A stretch of DNA of 64,000 nucleotides from Xanthomonas nasturtii (GTDB taxonomy: Bacteria > Pseudomonadota > Gammaproteobacteria > Xanthomonadales > Xanthomonadaceae): contig NZ_LYMI01000021.1 in assembly GCF_001660815.1 (NCBI RefSeq), positions 1 through 64,000 of the forward strand. The letters run 5' to 3'. The notes beneath the pieces were generated by a model, which saw nothing but the letters and a program-made list of their open reading frames with translations, did not search any database and was not told the DNA's origin. Of the stretch, positions 42,193 through 50,729 are shown in pieces (the stretch's first letter is position 1; each line of letters begins with the position of its first letter). The position numbers and the translations under genes were made by a program.

Positions 42193-42837
42193 TCACCGAT
42201 AACTCAGAACCAGGCCGTGGATCAGCATGGACCAGCCATCCATCGCCACGAACAACAGCAGTTTGAATGGGATCGCCACATTGGTCGGCGTCACCTGCGA
42301 AAGCCCCATCGCCATCAATGCATTGGCCACCACCAAGTCGATGACGATGAACACCAGATACAGCAGAAAGCCGATGCGGAACGCCTCGGTCAATTCGCTG
42401 AGCGTGAATGCCGGTGCCAGCACGAGAAGATCGTCAGCCTTGAGCGTGTCAGCCTTGTCCTTGGGCCAGATCTGCTGCGCAGAACGCATGAAGAAAGCCT
42501 TTTCGCGCTCGCGGGTGTGCTTGAGCAGAAACTGCCGAAATGGCTCGCGGCAGGCGTCGAGCAAGACCACCACGCGGCTGTTGTCTGCCCCGGCACTGTA
42601 GTTCTGCGCGGCCTTGAATGCCTCCATGCCCACTGGCGCCATCACAAAGCAAGACACCAGCAACGCGACGCCGTTGAGCACCATGTTCGGCGGCACCTGC
42701 TGCACGCCGATGGCATTGCGCAGCAGGCCGAGCACCACCACGATCTTGGTGTAGGAAGTGACCACCATCGCCGCGAAGGGCAGCAACCCCAGCATGATGA
42801 CCACCAGCAGCAGCGACCCGACGTCAGGCATCTGCAT
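42193..42837 (-). CDS. hrcR: Export apparatus protein HrcR
   Basis: A 214-residue FliP/SctR-family protein. Hydrophobic segments at the N-terminus (LLLVVIMLGLLPFAAMVVTSYTKIVVVLGLLRNAIGVQQVPPN) and C-terminus (FLLYLVFIVIDLVVANALMAMGLSQVTP) flank a hydrophilic loop (REKAFFMRSAQQIWPKD). The family pentamer builds the export pore with HrcS and HrcT. The ATG at 42837 overlaps the end of hrcQ by 14 bases. Confidence 0.96.
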   Translation of the reverse strand: MQMPDVGSLLLVVIMLGLLPFAAMVVTSYTKIVVVLGLLRNAIGVQQVPPNMVLNGVALLVSCFVMAPVGMEAFKAAQNYSAGADNSRVVVLLDACREPFRQFLLKHTREREKAFFMRSAQQIWPKDKADTLKADDLLVLAPAFTLSELTEAFRIGFLLYLVFIVIDLVVANALMAMGLSQVTPTNVAIPFKLLLFVAMDGWSMLIHGLVLSYR

Positions 42838-43828
42838 GCGTGGTCTCCGCCATGCTGAGGATCTGCACGCCAAGATGGTCGCCCACGGCCAACAGCCTGC
42901 CGATGCCGATGGTCTGGCCGTAGACCACCAGGCGGACGTCGGCCTGATCCACCGGCACCGACATTTCGAGGATCTGGCCGGGCTGCAGGCCCGACAGCAT
43001 CGACAGCGGCAGTGCCAGCTGGTCCACTTCCAGCTGCACCGGCAGTTCCAGTGCTGCCACATCGGTGGTGGGTGGTGAGGCCTCTTGCTCGGAGATATCG
43101 TGCTGCATGGCGGGTGTGGTCTCCAGAATCATCTGTTGCAGGTTCAGGCGTACCGGGGCACGCAAGACTGCGCCTCCCGTTATGCCCCAGAGCAGTTCGC
43201 CGCTGCGCAGCGGAGCCGAGGCAATGCCGTGCAGCAAGACATCGCCCGTGCGCAGCGATTGCAGCAGCGCTGCCGATGCGGTGCGCTTGCCGATGCGCAG
43301 GCGCGTGTTCACCCGCAGTGCGGCCAACCAGGCCGGCAGAGGTGTTGGCATCGTCAGCGCAGCATTGGCCGCTTGCAGTGCGGCAAGCAGGAGTGGGCTG
43401 GCGGTCTCGGCGATCGCGTCGATGTCGCCAAGCGTGATGCCGATGCCGGGGGAATCGGCGGGCTCTGCATCGCGCTCGAAGGCGACGACCTCGGCATTAC
43501 CCAGACCGAGCGGTGCGAAAGCGCTCAGGCAATCGCTCAACAGCACCCCGGCAATCGACACGCGCAGTGCCTCGTCGGCTTCGTTCAACAGCAGCGCCAG
43601 ACCATCGCGTGTGGCGATCCGCAGATCCATGCTGCCGCTGTCCAACTGCAGCCGCAGCCGCGCCGCGTCCACGGCGTGGATGCCGCGGCAGTGCGTGATG
43701 AAGCCGCAGCGGAGTGCGGCGCGCGCATCACCGAGCAACCTGCCCAGCTGCGCGCGCGCGGCCGGTACCTGCCTCAGTGCCTGAGAGAGGGTACGTGCCG
43801 GTGGAGCTAGGCCTGGATCGGTTGGCAA
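42824..43828 (-). CDS. hrcQ: Cytoplasmic ring protein HrcQ
   Basis: A 334-residue SctQ/YscQ-type sorting-platform protein. The C-terminal SpoA/SPOA domains are visible (residues ~175-240, LRIGKRTASAALLQSLRTGDVLL; and ~260-325, LPVQLEVDQLALPLSMLSGLQPGQILEMSVPVDQADVRLVVYGQTIGIGRLLAVGDHLGVQI). It is one chain, not the split HrcQA/HrcQB of Pseudomonas. The TTG start at 43828 follows AGGAGG at about 9 bases. It is the first gene of the leftward operon reaching hpaB, driven by a perfect PIP box inside hpaC. Confidence 0.93.
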   Translation of the reverse strand: MPTDPGLAPPARTLSQALRQVPAARAQLGRLLGDARAALRCGFITHCRGIHAVDAARLRLQLDSGSMDLRIATRDGLALLLNEADEALRVSIAGVLLSDCLSAFAPLGLGNAEVVAFERDAEPADSPGIGITLGDIDAIAETASPLLLAALQAANAALTMPTPLPAWLAALRVNTRLRIGKRTASAALLQSLRTGDVLLHGIASAPLRSGELLWGITGGAVLRAPVRLNLQQMILETTPAMQHDISEQEASPPTTDVAALELPVQLEVDQLALPLSMLSGLQPGQILEMSVPVDQADVRLVVYGQTIGIGRLLAVGDHLGVQILSMAETTHADA

Positions 43829-43870
43829 GACGGGATCCCTCCTTATGGCGATGCTGCCGCGTGTGCGGCG

Positions 43871-44536
43871 TCAGACAACCTCGATGCTGAGCTGGAGCGT
43901 GTCACTCAGCGTGGCCTTCAGTGCGGTATCCAGGCGCTTCTTCTCGGTGCAAAGTACCTCGCGCGCGTCCGGCGAGCCGGTGTTGAAGCGAAGCGATAGC
44001 TGGTCTGGCGAAAGCCGCAAAAACAAGGTGGTTAGCGCAAGCAGGTCGTGGTTGATGTCCAGCCACGCCTCCCAGGTGCCTGCGCCGCGTACCTGCGTGG
44101 CGTTGCAGAACTCGGCCACGCGCAGCGCGATGTGATTGATGGCCATCTGCGCGCGCTGAGTGCGGATCCACTCGGTAGCGATCTGCCGCCCCAGCGCGTC
44201 GCTGTCATTGCCTCGAGCGATCTGTCGATGGTGACCCTGATCGAGACACAATGACGGGTCGCTTCGCACCTGCGCAGGGTCATGCTCTTCGTTTGCCACA
44301 TCCACATCCACATCCATATCCCCAGCATCCTCAACGTCGGGCTGCGGCGGATAGTCGTCGCACTCCTGCGGCAACAGAGCGTCCGGTACCGCGAGCTGCG
44401 CGCCAGTCAAACGTCGTCGTAATTGCATGAAGTTGGCGCGTTGCGCCAGCCGCAGCGGCGTTGCCGGAGCCGCCGGCCGCAGCGGTGCACCGGCGAGCGG
44501 CAGGATGCGCACATGGCGGACAGGCGGCTTGCGCAT
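43871..44536 (-). CDS. hpaC: T3S substrate-specificity switch protein HpaC (HpaP)
   Basis: A 221-residue T3S4 protein. It switches export from early substrates (HrpB2, pilus) to translocon and effector proteins by binding HrcU. The N-terminus is basic (MRKPPVRHVRILPLAGAPLRP). A variable acidic centre (GDMDVDVDVANEEHD) is encoded by short tandem repeats near 44297-44321. The conserved C-terminus is WEAWLDINHDLLALTTLFLRLSPDQLSLRFNTGSPDAREVL. The start 44536 overlaps the hrcV stop by one base. The promoter of the hrcQ operon lies inside its 3' part. Confidence 0.9.
   Translation of the reverse strand: MRKPPVRHVRILPLAGAPLRPAAPATPLRLAQRANFMQLRRRLTGAQLAVPDALLPQECDDYPPQPDVEDAGDMDVDVDVANEEHDPAQVRSDPSLCLDQGHHRQIARGNDSDALGRQIATEWIRTQRAQMAINHIALRVAEFCNATQVRGAGTWEAWLDINHDLLALTTLFLRLSPDQLSLRFNTGSPDAREVLCTEKKRLDTALKATLSDTLQLSIEVV
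43951..44012 (-). promoter_or_regulatory. PIP box and -10 for the hrcQ-hpaB operon
   Basis: On the minus strand TTCGC (44012-44008), 15 bases, TTCGC (43992-43988). TACTTT (43956-43951) follows 31 bases on. All match the HrpX consensus. The element lies within hpaC, about 120 bases before the hrcQ start. Confidence 0.9.
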
Positions 44537-46458
44537 CAGGCGACCACTCTGCCGATCGGCTGCAGCTGCACCTCCGCGCCCAATTCCTGAAACGAATAGA
44601 CCTCCAGCCAACCCAGCCGCGCCTCGATCATGCGACGCACATAACGGCGCACGTCCATCGATGCGACCACCGCCAGTGGATGCCGTGCGTGATCGCCCAC
44701 GATGCGCTCCACCTGCTCAACGAGCTGACTGGCCTGCTCCGGTGGCAGGGCCAGGAAATTGCCGGCCGGAGTGGCGCGAATCGACTGCCGGATCAGTTGC
44801 TCCACAGCATGGTCGAGCATCACTGCAGGCAGGTTCCCGGTGCCTGCGGTCGCGGTATGCGCAAGATAGCGGCCGAGATCGCAGCGCACATACTCGGTGA
44901 GCATCAGCAGATCCTTTTCCTTGGGCCCCCACACCACCAGACTCTCCAGAATGCTCTTGATGTTGCGCACCGGGACGCGTTCTTCCAGTAGCCGTCGCAA
45001 CACATCGGCGATGCGCTGGGCCGGCATCGCCTTGTTGACCTCGGCGACCAGCCCGGGATAGTCCGCGCCAACCTGTTCAAGCATCCATTGCGTCTCCTGG
45101 ATGCCGACGAACAGGTGCGCGCGTGCATGCAGCGGCGCAATGGCCTGCTGGGCCAGTGCCTTTTGCATGTCTGCGGTGTCGCTCAATTCGGCACGGGTCT
45201 CGGGCACGTCGTGGATCAACACTTCGTACTGCAGGTCCTGCAGGGATTCGCTCTGCCATATCGCGATCCCCGGGAACGGCAACCCTAGCAGCTCGACCAA
45301 TTGCCTGCGCTCGCTTTCGATCGCCTTATCCAGCAGCGTCGGATCGAGCCTTGCAGCCAGTTGCGGCGACAGCCGCATCGACAAGGGCGAGGCGAAATCG
45401 GGCGCGCTTTTGCGGATGTGCGGCGCATCGCCTTTGGCGCCCTTGCGGCTGGTCGATGGCAGCGTCGGTTGGTCAGTGCCGCTGATGTCGCGTTGCCTGC
45501 GCCAGATCGTGTAGCCGCCGGCACCGACCGCCGCCGCCAGCAGCAGGAACAGCAGCGCCGGAAATCCCGGCACGAACGCAAAGCAGGCCAGCAGCACGCT
45601 CGCTGCCAGCAAGGCGCGCGCGTTGCTGGTGAGCTGGCGGCCGATGTCGAGCCCGAGCGAGCTGATCTTGGTCTCGTTCTCGTTGGCCACGCGGGTGATC
45701 ATGACGCCGGCCGCCACCGAGATCAGCAGCGAGGCGATCTGCGACACCATCGCATCGCCCACCGACAGGATCGCAAAGCGGTTGGCGGCCTCGCCCGCGC
45801 TCATGCCGTGGTAGGTCACGCCGACCACGATGCCGGCCAGGATGTTGACCATGGTGATCACCAGGCCGGCGATCGCATCGCCCTTGACGAATTTCATGGC
45901 GCCATCCATGCCGCCGTGCAGTTGGCTCTCGATGGCCAGCCGCGCGCGTTTGTGGCGTGCTTCGTCCGCGGTCAGATTGCCGCCGCGCAGGTCGGCATCG
46001 ATGCTCATCTGCTTGCCGGGCATCGCATCCAGGGTGAAGCGCGCGCCGACTTCGGCAACGCGTTCGGAGCCTTTGGCGATCACGATGAACTGCACCGTGG
46101 TGATGATCAGGAACACCACCAGGCCCACCACCAGATTGCCGCCCACCACCAGCTCGCCGAAGCTCTCGATGATATGGCCAGCCTCGGCGTGCAGCAGGAT
46201 CGATTTCGTCGACGCGATGTTCAACGACAGCCGCAGCAGCGTGGTGAACAGCAACAACGAGGGAAACGACGACAGCGAGATCGAGTCGGGCACGTACATC
46301 GTGACCATCAGCAACACCACGCTCAGGGTAATGTTGATGCCCAGCAGCGTATCGATCAACGGGGTGGGCAGCGGCAGGATCATCAAGCCGATGACCGCGA
46401 CCACCAGGGCGGCGATCGCCACTTCGCCGCTGTATGCAAAATACCGTGTCAAGCGCAT
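44536..46458 (-). CDS. hrcV: Export gate protein HrcV
   Basis: A 640-residue FlhA/SctV-family protein. About eight membrane helices fill residues 15-320, starting EVAIAALVVAVIGLMILPLPTPLIDTLLGINITLSVVLLMVTMYV. The FHIPEP-like region SLSSFPSLLLFTTLLRLSLNIASTKSILL and the loop DAMPGKQMSIDADLRGG are conserved. The large cytoplasmic C-terminal domain forms the nonameric ring that docks HpaB/HpaC-bound cargo. It follows hrcU after 8 bases, and the end overlaps hpaC by one base. Confidence 0.97.
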   Translation of the reverse strand: MRLTRYFAYSGEVAIAALVVAVIGLMILPLPTPLIDTLLGINITLSVVLLMVTMYVPDSISLSSFPSLLLFTTLLRLSLNIASTKSILLHAEAGHIIESFGELVVGGNLVVGLVVFLIITTVQFIVIAKGSERVAEVGARFTLDAMPGKQMSIDADLRGGNLTADEARHKRARLAIESQLHGGMDGAMKFVKGDAIAGLVITMVNILAGIVVGVTYHGMSAGEAANRFAILSVGDAMVSQIASLLISVAAGVMITRVANENETKISSLGLDIGRQLTSNARALLAASVLLACFAFVPGFPALLFLLLAAAVGAGGYTIWRRQRDISGTDQPTLPSTSRKGAKGDAPHIRKSAPDFASPLSMRLSPQLAARLDPTLLDKAIESERRQLVELLGLPFPGIAIWQSESLQDLQYEVLIHDVPETRAELSDTADMQKALAQQAIAPLHARAHLFVGIQETQWMLEQVGADYPGLVAEVNKAMPAQRIADVLRRLLEERVPVRNIKSILESLVVWGPKEKDLLMLTEYVRCDLGRYLAHTATAGTGNLPAVMLDHAVEQLIRQSIRATPAGNFLALPPEQASQLVEQVERIVGDHARHPLAVVASMDVRRYVRRMIEARLGWLEVYSFQELGAEVQLQPIGRVVA

Positions 46459-46466
46459 GCGATCTC

Positions 46467-47540
46467 CTAGCAGGACAGCGGGCTGCTGCCGTCGTCGTGG
46501 TCGCGGCCGAGTTCATCCACCCAGCGCAACACCACCGCCACCGTTTCGAACAGCGCCTCGGGCACAGCGTCGCCCAGTTCGACCTGATGCAGCGCACGCG
46601 CCAGCGGTGGATTGGCCACGATCGGAATGCCGTGGTTGTGCGCAAATGCGCGCAGTTCCAGCGCACCGTCGTCCACACCCTTGGCAACGACCTGCGGCAG
46701 GCCGAAGCCGTCCGGCTCGTAGGCGAGTGCGACCGCGTAATGGGTCGGATTGACCACCATCACCTTGGCCTTGGCGACCCGTTCGCGCGGGTCGCCGAAC
46801 ACCAGTTCCTTGGCAAATTCCTTGCGCTTCCCCTTCACTTCCGGGTCGCCGTCGCTTTCCTTGTGTTCGCGCTTCTGCTCGTCCTTGCTCATGCGTTTGT
46901 CGCGGATGAATAGCCAGTGCTGCACACTCCAATCCGCTGCGCCAACCAACACGAACACCAGAACCGCCAGGGAGCACAGCGTGCCCAGCGTACGCCAGCC
47001 GATCTGGGCGATGTCAGGCGTAGGCTCGTAGGCAAGCCCGATGATCATCGGCATGAGCGCGCGTATCCCGAACCACAGCACCACACCGATCAGGATGGCC
47101 TTGACGCCCAGCTTCAGCAGGTTGATGAGACTGCGTAACGAAAAGAGTTTTTTGACGCCGTTCACGGGATTGAGCGAATCGAACTTGGGCGTCACCGGTT
47201 TGAGCGAGGCATTCAGACCGGTCTGGAGAAAAGTGCCGATCAACCCGGCGGCGAGGCAGGCGACCAGGAACGGCAGTATCAGCAACACTCCCTGGATGGC
47301 GATGCGACCGAGCGCGCGGTTCATGGCTGTTGCATCGAGTGTATTGGCGGTGAAATCGAAGCCGATCGACATCAATGTGCGCATGTGCTCGACACAGTAA
47401 CTGCCGGCCAGTTTCATCACCAACAGAGCACCGAGCAGCACCGCAGCTGCGGTTACGTCCGGGCTGATCGGGATTTCCCCATCCCTGCGCGCGTCCTGCA
47501 GTTTCTTTTCGGTCGGCTTCTCGGTCTTCTCATCCGACAT
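46467..47540 (-). CDS. hrcU: Autocleaving export switch protein HrcU
   Basis: A 357-residue FlhB/SctU-family protein. Four membrane segments lie in residues ~30-210 (TAAAVLLGALLVMKLAG, GVLLILPFLVACLAAGLIGTFLQ, AILIGVVLWFGIRALMPMIIGL, LCSLAVLVFVLVGAADW). The cytoplasmic tail carries the self-cleavage motif NPTH near residue 264, essential for the switch of substrate class. The N-terminus SDEKTEKPTEKKLQDARRDGEIPISPD is typical. It is first in the hrcU-hrcV-hpaC operon, with a perfect PIP box upstream that is back to back with the hrpB1 promoter. Confidence 0.97.
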   Translation of the reverse strand: MSDEKTEKPTEKKLQDARRDGEIPISPDVTAAAVLLGALLVMKLAGSYCVEHMRTLMSIGFDFTANTLDATAMNRALGRIAIQGVLLILPFLVACLAAGLIGTFLQTGLNASLKPVTPKFDSLNPVNGVKKLFSLRSLINLLKLGVKAILIGVVLWFGIRALMPMIIGLAYEPTPDIAQIGWRTLGTLCSLAVLVFVLVGAADWSVQHWLFIRDKRMSKDEQKREHKESDGDPEVKGKRKEFAKELVFGDPRERVAKAKVMVVNPTHYAVALAYEPDGFGLPQVVAKGVDDGALELRAFAHNHGIPIVANPPLARALHQVELGDAVPEALFETVAVVLRWVDELGRDHDDGSSPLSC

Positions 47541-47571
47541 GGTGCTCTCCGGCCGCTGTCACTCCGTGCGG

Positions 47572-47634
47572 ATTGTGGTTGAGCCGTTGCCCGACAATTC
47601 GCTTCTGAGGCGAACGTGTGCGCAGGTCGGCGAA
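47572..47634 (-). promoter_or_regulatory. PIP box and -10 for hrcU
   Basis: On the minus strand TTCGC (47634-47630), 15 bases, TTCGC (47614-47610). CACAAT (47577-47572) follows 32 bases later. The start codon of hrcU lies about 30 bases further on. Confidence 0.9.
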
Positions 47635-47648
47635 GTCAGTAAGGTTTG

Positions 47649-47709
47649 TTCGCCAAAGTATTCCGATGTTCGCTTCTGAAAACTTCTGCTGGGCGCGGAC
47701 GCGTAGCGT
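47649..47709 (+). promoter_or_regulatory. PIP box and -10 for the hrpB operon
   Basis: TTCGC (47649-47653), 15 bases, TTCGC (47669-47673). TAGCGT (47704-47709) follows after 30 bases and hrpB1 starts at 47754. It is divergent from the hrcU PIP box, only 14 bases away, so two HrpX sites share one 100-bp region. Confidence 0.92.
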
Positions 47710-47753
47710 TATGCACGCATGCTGTCCGCAGCCATTGAATGACGAGGTGCTGT

Positions 47754-48209
47754 ATGGAAAAGATCGAATGCCCCGGCGCGGTCGTGAGTGGTCTGATCGA
47801 GCTGATCACGGTCGGGCTGACCCACGAAAAAATCGACGAGGCCGCAGCGGTGCTGGCCGCAGTTCGGGTGCTGCGGCCGGAGCTTAAGGCGCTGGATACC
47901 TTCGATGCGTGGATTTCGATCAAACGCGGCAATTATCTGGAGGGCGCCCGCCTGCTGCGTGAGCTGGAGGCCGATGCGGGTTCCAAGCCGTTGTGCAAGG
48001 CCTTGTACGCGTGCTGCCTGTTTGCAGTGGGCGACCAGTCGTGGCATGGCATTGCAGAGGGGCTGATCGAAGAGGACGCCGATGCCGACGCGGTCGGCCT
48101 GGTCAAGGCGCTGTCCGGACGCTACACCCCGACGCCCGAGCCAGTGGAGGCGCAGATTGAATCCCCGGTACAGATGGAAGTTCCCAACGCGCAGTACTTG
48201 CGCGCCTGA
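47754..48209 (+). CDS. hrpB1: T3S component HrpB1
   Basis: A 151-residue protein of the HrpB1/HrpK family (TPR-like helices: VVSGLIELITVGLTHEKIDEAAAVLAAVRVLRPELKALDTFDAWISIKRGNYLEGARLLRELE). In X. euvesicatoria HrpB1 is reported to be periplasmic, to bind peptidoglycan and to assist apparatus assembly, although no signal peptide is visible. It is the first gene of the eight-gene hrpB operon. The ATG at 47754 follows GACGAGG; an in-frame ATG 15 bases upstream is less well placed. Confidence 0.93.
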   Translation: MEKIECPGAVVSGLIELITVGLTHEKIDEAAAVLAAVRVLRPELKALDTFDAWISIKRGNYLEGARLLRELEADAGSKPLCKALYACCLFAVGDQSWHGIAEGLIEEDADADAVGLVKALSGRYTPTPEPVEAQIESPVQMEVPNAQYLRA

Positions 48210-48242
48210 GCATCGCCAGACCCGACCCCGCCGGAGCATGTC

Positions 48243-48638
48243 ATGACGCTCATTCCACCCGTCCCACCGATCACCGCAGGTAGCGGTGTTTCCACGCAAG
48301 CGTTATCGCCGACGGCGGCGGCGCCGAACCAGGCGCTGGTCAACCGCTTTCAAGCGTTGATGCAGTCTTCAAGTCCGTTGCCGCCTGCCATGCAGCGTGT
48401 GGGAGAGCCCAGCATGATGAGCCGGGTGATCGATGTGCAGAATGATGGCGTGCGCACCATGACCGAGCATATCGATGCTTTCAGCATGCAGGCGCCAACC
48501 ATGGGGCTGCAGGAAATGACGGCGCAACAGATAAAGTTGATGCACGAGCTGACGATGGTCGGCTTCAACCTCAATGTCAGCGTCGGCGTGGCGCAGTCGG
48601 GCAAGAACGCCGTGCAGACACTGTTCAAGAACCAATAG
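48243..48638 (+). CDS. hrpB2: Early T3S substrate/inner rod protein HrpB2
   Basis: A 131-residue protein secreted early and needed for pilus formation, the likely inner-rod (SctI) protein. It starts [15 protein letters not shown]. The C-terminus [39 protein letters not shown] resembles YscI/FlgB-type rod helices and ends in the QTLFKNQ tail. HpaC suppresses its secretion after the switch. It lies 33 bases after hrpB1 and one base before hrcJ. Confidence 0.95.
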   Translation: MTLIPPVPPITAGSGVSTQALSPTAAAPNQALVNRFQALMQSSSPLPPAMQRVGEPSMMSRVIDVQNDGVRTMTEHIDAFSMQAPTMGLQEMTAQQIKLMHELTMVGFNLNVSVGVAQSGKNAVQTLFKNQ

Positions 48639-48639
48639 C

Positions 48640-49404
48640 ATGCGCGCGCTCAGATGCATGGTGGTGTTGCTGGTGGCACTGCTGCTGTCTGCCTGCAGTC
48701 AGCAGCTGTATTCCGGGCTCACCGAGAACGATGCCAATGACATGCTTGCGGTACTGCTGCGCGCCGGTGTGGATGCGGAAAAGGTCACGCCGGATGATGG
48801 CAAGACCTGGGCGGTCAATGCACCGCACGATCAGGTGTCGTATTCGCTTGACTTGCTGCGCGCGCACGGCATGCCGCATGAGAGGCACTCCAATCTCGGC
48901 GAGATGTTCAAGAAAGACGGCCTGATCTCCACACCTACCGAAGAACGCGTGCGTTTCATCTATGGCGTTTCGCAGCAGCTGTCGCAGACCTTGTCGAATA
49001 TCGATGGCGTGATCGCAGCCGACGTGGGAATTGTGCTCCCCAACAACGACCCGCTCTCGTCATCGGTCAAGCCCTCCAGCGCCGCGGTGTTCATCAAGTT
49101 CCGTGTCGGCAGCGATCTGACCAGTCTGGTGCCTAACATCAAGACCTTGGTGATGCACAGCGTGGAAGGACTGACCTACGAAAACGTCAGCGTCACGCTG
49201 GTGCCGGGCGGTGCGGAGAACGATGCGCAGTTCGCCGCATCGGCGCCGCCACGTACCTGGCCTTGGCCATGGCTGGTCGGAAGCGCGCTGGCGCTGTGCG
49301 TGGCGGTTGCTGCGGCAGCGCTGTATTGGTGGCCGAGCGCCGATGCGCGCCGCTGGGGCGGCTGGCAGCGCCTGCGCGCGTTGACCAGAAAAAATGCCGG
49401 TTGA
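48640..49404 (+). CDS. hrcJ: Basal-body lipoprotein HrcJ
   Basis: A 254-residue SctJ/YscJ-family lipoprotein. The signal [19 protein letters not shown] places the lipidated Cys at residue 19. Ring-building motifs follow ([100 protein letters not shown]). A C-terminal membrane helix ([20 protein letters not shown]) anchors the ring in the inner membrane. It begins directly after hrpB2. Upstream codons of the same frame lie inside hrpB2 and are not used. Confidence 0.96.
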   Translation: MRALRCMVVLLVALLLSACSQQLYSGLTENDANDMLAVLLRAGVDAEKVTPDDGKTWAVNAPHDQVSYSLDLLRAHGMPHERHSNLGEMFKKDGLISTPTEERVRFIYGVSQQLSQTLSNIDGVIAADVGIVLPNNDPLSSSVKPSSAAVFIKFRVGSDLTSLVPNIKTLVMHSVEGLTYENVSVTLVPGGAENDAQFAASAPPRTWPWPWLVGSALALCVAVAAAALYWWPSADARRWGGWQRLRALTRKNAG

Positions 49405-49413
49405 GGTCAGCGG

Positions 49414-50043
49414 ATGGACAACGCACGGATCGACAACACAGTACGGTGGATTCAACGCTGGACGGCCATGCTGGCGGCATTGGCGCAATCGCTGGATGCC
49501 GCGCGGGTAGCGCATTGGCTTGGTCCGGTCGCAGCGATGGGCTGGGCGCAGGCGCCTGTGCATCGGCGTTTGCGCGTGATTCAGGTCTGGTCGGGGTGGT
49601 CGGGCTTGCCGCTTGCGGCGCTCGATCCGCCGGCTAGCACGCTGGTCCTGCTCACGCCCGCCTCGCTGGCCAAGGTGCTGATCAGCCGTGCCCTGTTCTC
49701 GCGCGGATTGGCGCTGCGCCGCTGCATCGAGCGCGAGCGTCTGGACTGGTTCGAGCAGCTTGTGGGGCCAGCGGTGCTTGAGCATGTGCGCCAGCGCGCG
49801 GTCACCGGCCTGCCCATGCCGCTGTTGCCGCGCGATGCCGATCAGGTGGCGTGGATCGGGGATGGCTGGCGTCGGCTGCAGGCCGATGGTGTGTGGCCCG
49901 ATCCCGGCGTGGCCAAGCTGCTGGCGCTGTCCTTGCCGCTGGGCGCTGCGCAAGTGGCGCCTGTCGCCGCAGACGGCGAGAGCACTGCATTCCTGCACGC
50001 GCTTCCCACCCTGTTGCCGGAGCCGCCATGCGTCTGTGGCTGA
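49414..50043 (+). CDS. hrpB4: T3S component HrpB4 (SctK-like)
   Basis: A 209-residue Trp- and Leu-rich protein (VRWIQRWTAMLAALAQSLDAARVAHWLGPVAAMGWAQAP, VIQVWSGWSGLPLAALDPP). It sits between hrcJ and hrcL, the place of SctK sorting-platform adaptors in other systems. It is needed for pathogenicity in related species. No membrane helix or signal peptide is obvious. It overlaps hrcL by 16 bases. Confidence 0.92.
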   Translation: MDNARIDNTVRWIQRWTAMLAALAQSLDAARVAHWLGPVAAMGWAQAPVHRRLRVIQVWSGWSGLPLAALDPPASTLVLLTPASLAKVLISRALFSRGLALRRCIERERLDWFEQLVGPAVLEHVRQRAVTGLPMPLLPRDADQVAWIGDGWRRLQADGVWPDPGVAKLLALSLPLGAAQVAPVAADGESTAFLHALPTLLPEPPCVCG

Positions 50044-50729
50044 GGTCCACACCCGAGGCGGTCGGCCTGGACTGCGATGTCATTCCGCGCGAGGCGTTGG
50101 CCTCGGTGCTGGCACTGGATGCGGCAACCGCGCAGGTGCACGCACGTTGCGCGCAGACCTTGGCCGATGCGCAGGCACGTGCACAGGCGCTGATCGACGA
50201 GGCGCAACAGCAGGCCGAGGCGATCCTCAAGGATGCCCAGGACAAGGCCGAGCGCAGCGCACGCCTGGGCTATGCAGCGGGGCTGCGCCATCAGCTCGAT
50301 ACGTGGAACGAGCGCGGCCTGCGGCATGCCTTCGCCACCGAGGCAGCCGCGCAGCGTGCACGCGAGCGCCTGGCCGAGATCGTCGCGCGCGCGTGCGAAC
50401 AGGTCGTCCACGGGCACGATCCCGTCGCGCTGTATGCGCGTGCCGCACAGGCATTGGAGGGCGCCCTGGACGAGGCGAAGTCCCTGCGGGTGAGCGTGCA
50501 TCACGATGCGTTGGACGACGCACGGCGCGCCTTCGATGAGGCCGCGGCGGCCGCAGGCTGGAGCATGCCGGTGGAGCTGTGCGGCGACGCGAGTCTGGCG
50601 CCGGGCGCCTGCGTGTGCGAATGGGATACCGGCGTGTTCGAGGCCGATCTGCGTGATCAGCTACGCAGTCTCCGGCGAGTCATTCGCCGGGTGTTGGCCA
50701 CGCCGCAGGCGGTGTCGGATGCTTGCTGA
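50028..50729 (+). CDS. hrcL: ATPase stator/regulator HrcL (HrpB5)
   Basis: A 233-residue FliH/SctL-family protein. A long helical, Ala/Gln/Glu-rich N-terminal stalk ([46 protein letters not shown]) is followed by a globular C-terminus ([55 protein letters not shown]). It binds HrcN and controls its ATPase activity, linking it to HrcQ. The start 50028 lies inside the end of hrpB4; the frame upstream is out-of-frame hrpB4 sequence. Confidence 0.94.
   Translation: MRLWLRSTPEAVGLDCDVIPREALASVLALDAATAQVHARCAQTLADAQARAQALIDEAQQQAEAILKDAQDKAERSARLGYAAGLRHQLDTWNERGLRHAFATEAAAQRARERLAEIVARACEQVVHGHDPVALYARAAQALEGALDEAKSLRVSVHHDALDDARRAFDEAAAAAGWSMPVELCGDASLAPGACVCEWDTGVFEADLRDQLRSLRRVIRRVLATPQAVSDAC

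Noticed and set aside
41362..42858. 498-codon plus-strand frame over hpaA, hrcS and hrcR
   Set aside because: It runs antisense through three certain T3S genes and has biased composition.
47598..47602. Extra TTCGC half site between the hrcU and hrpB1 boxes
   Set aside because: No partner half site at N15 or another known spacing.
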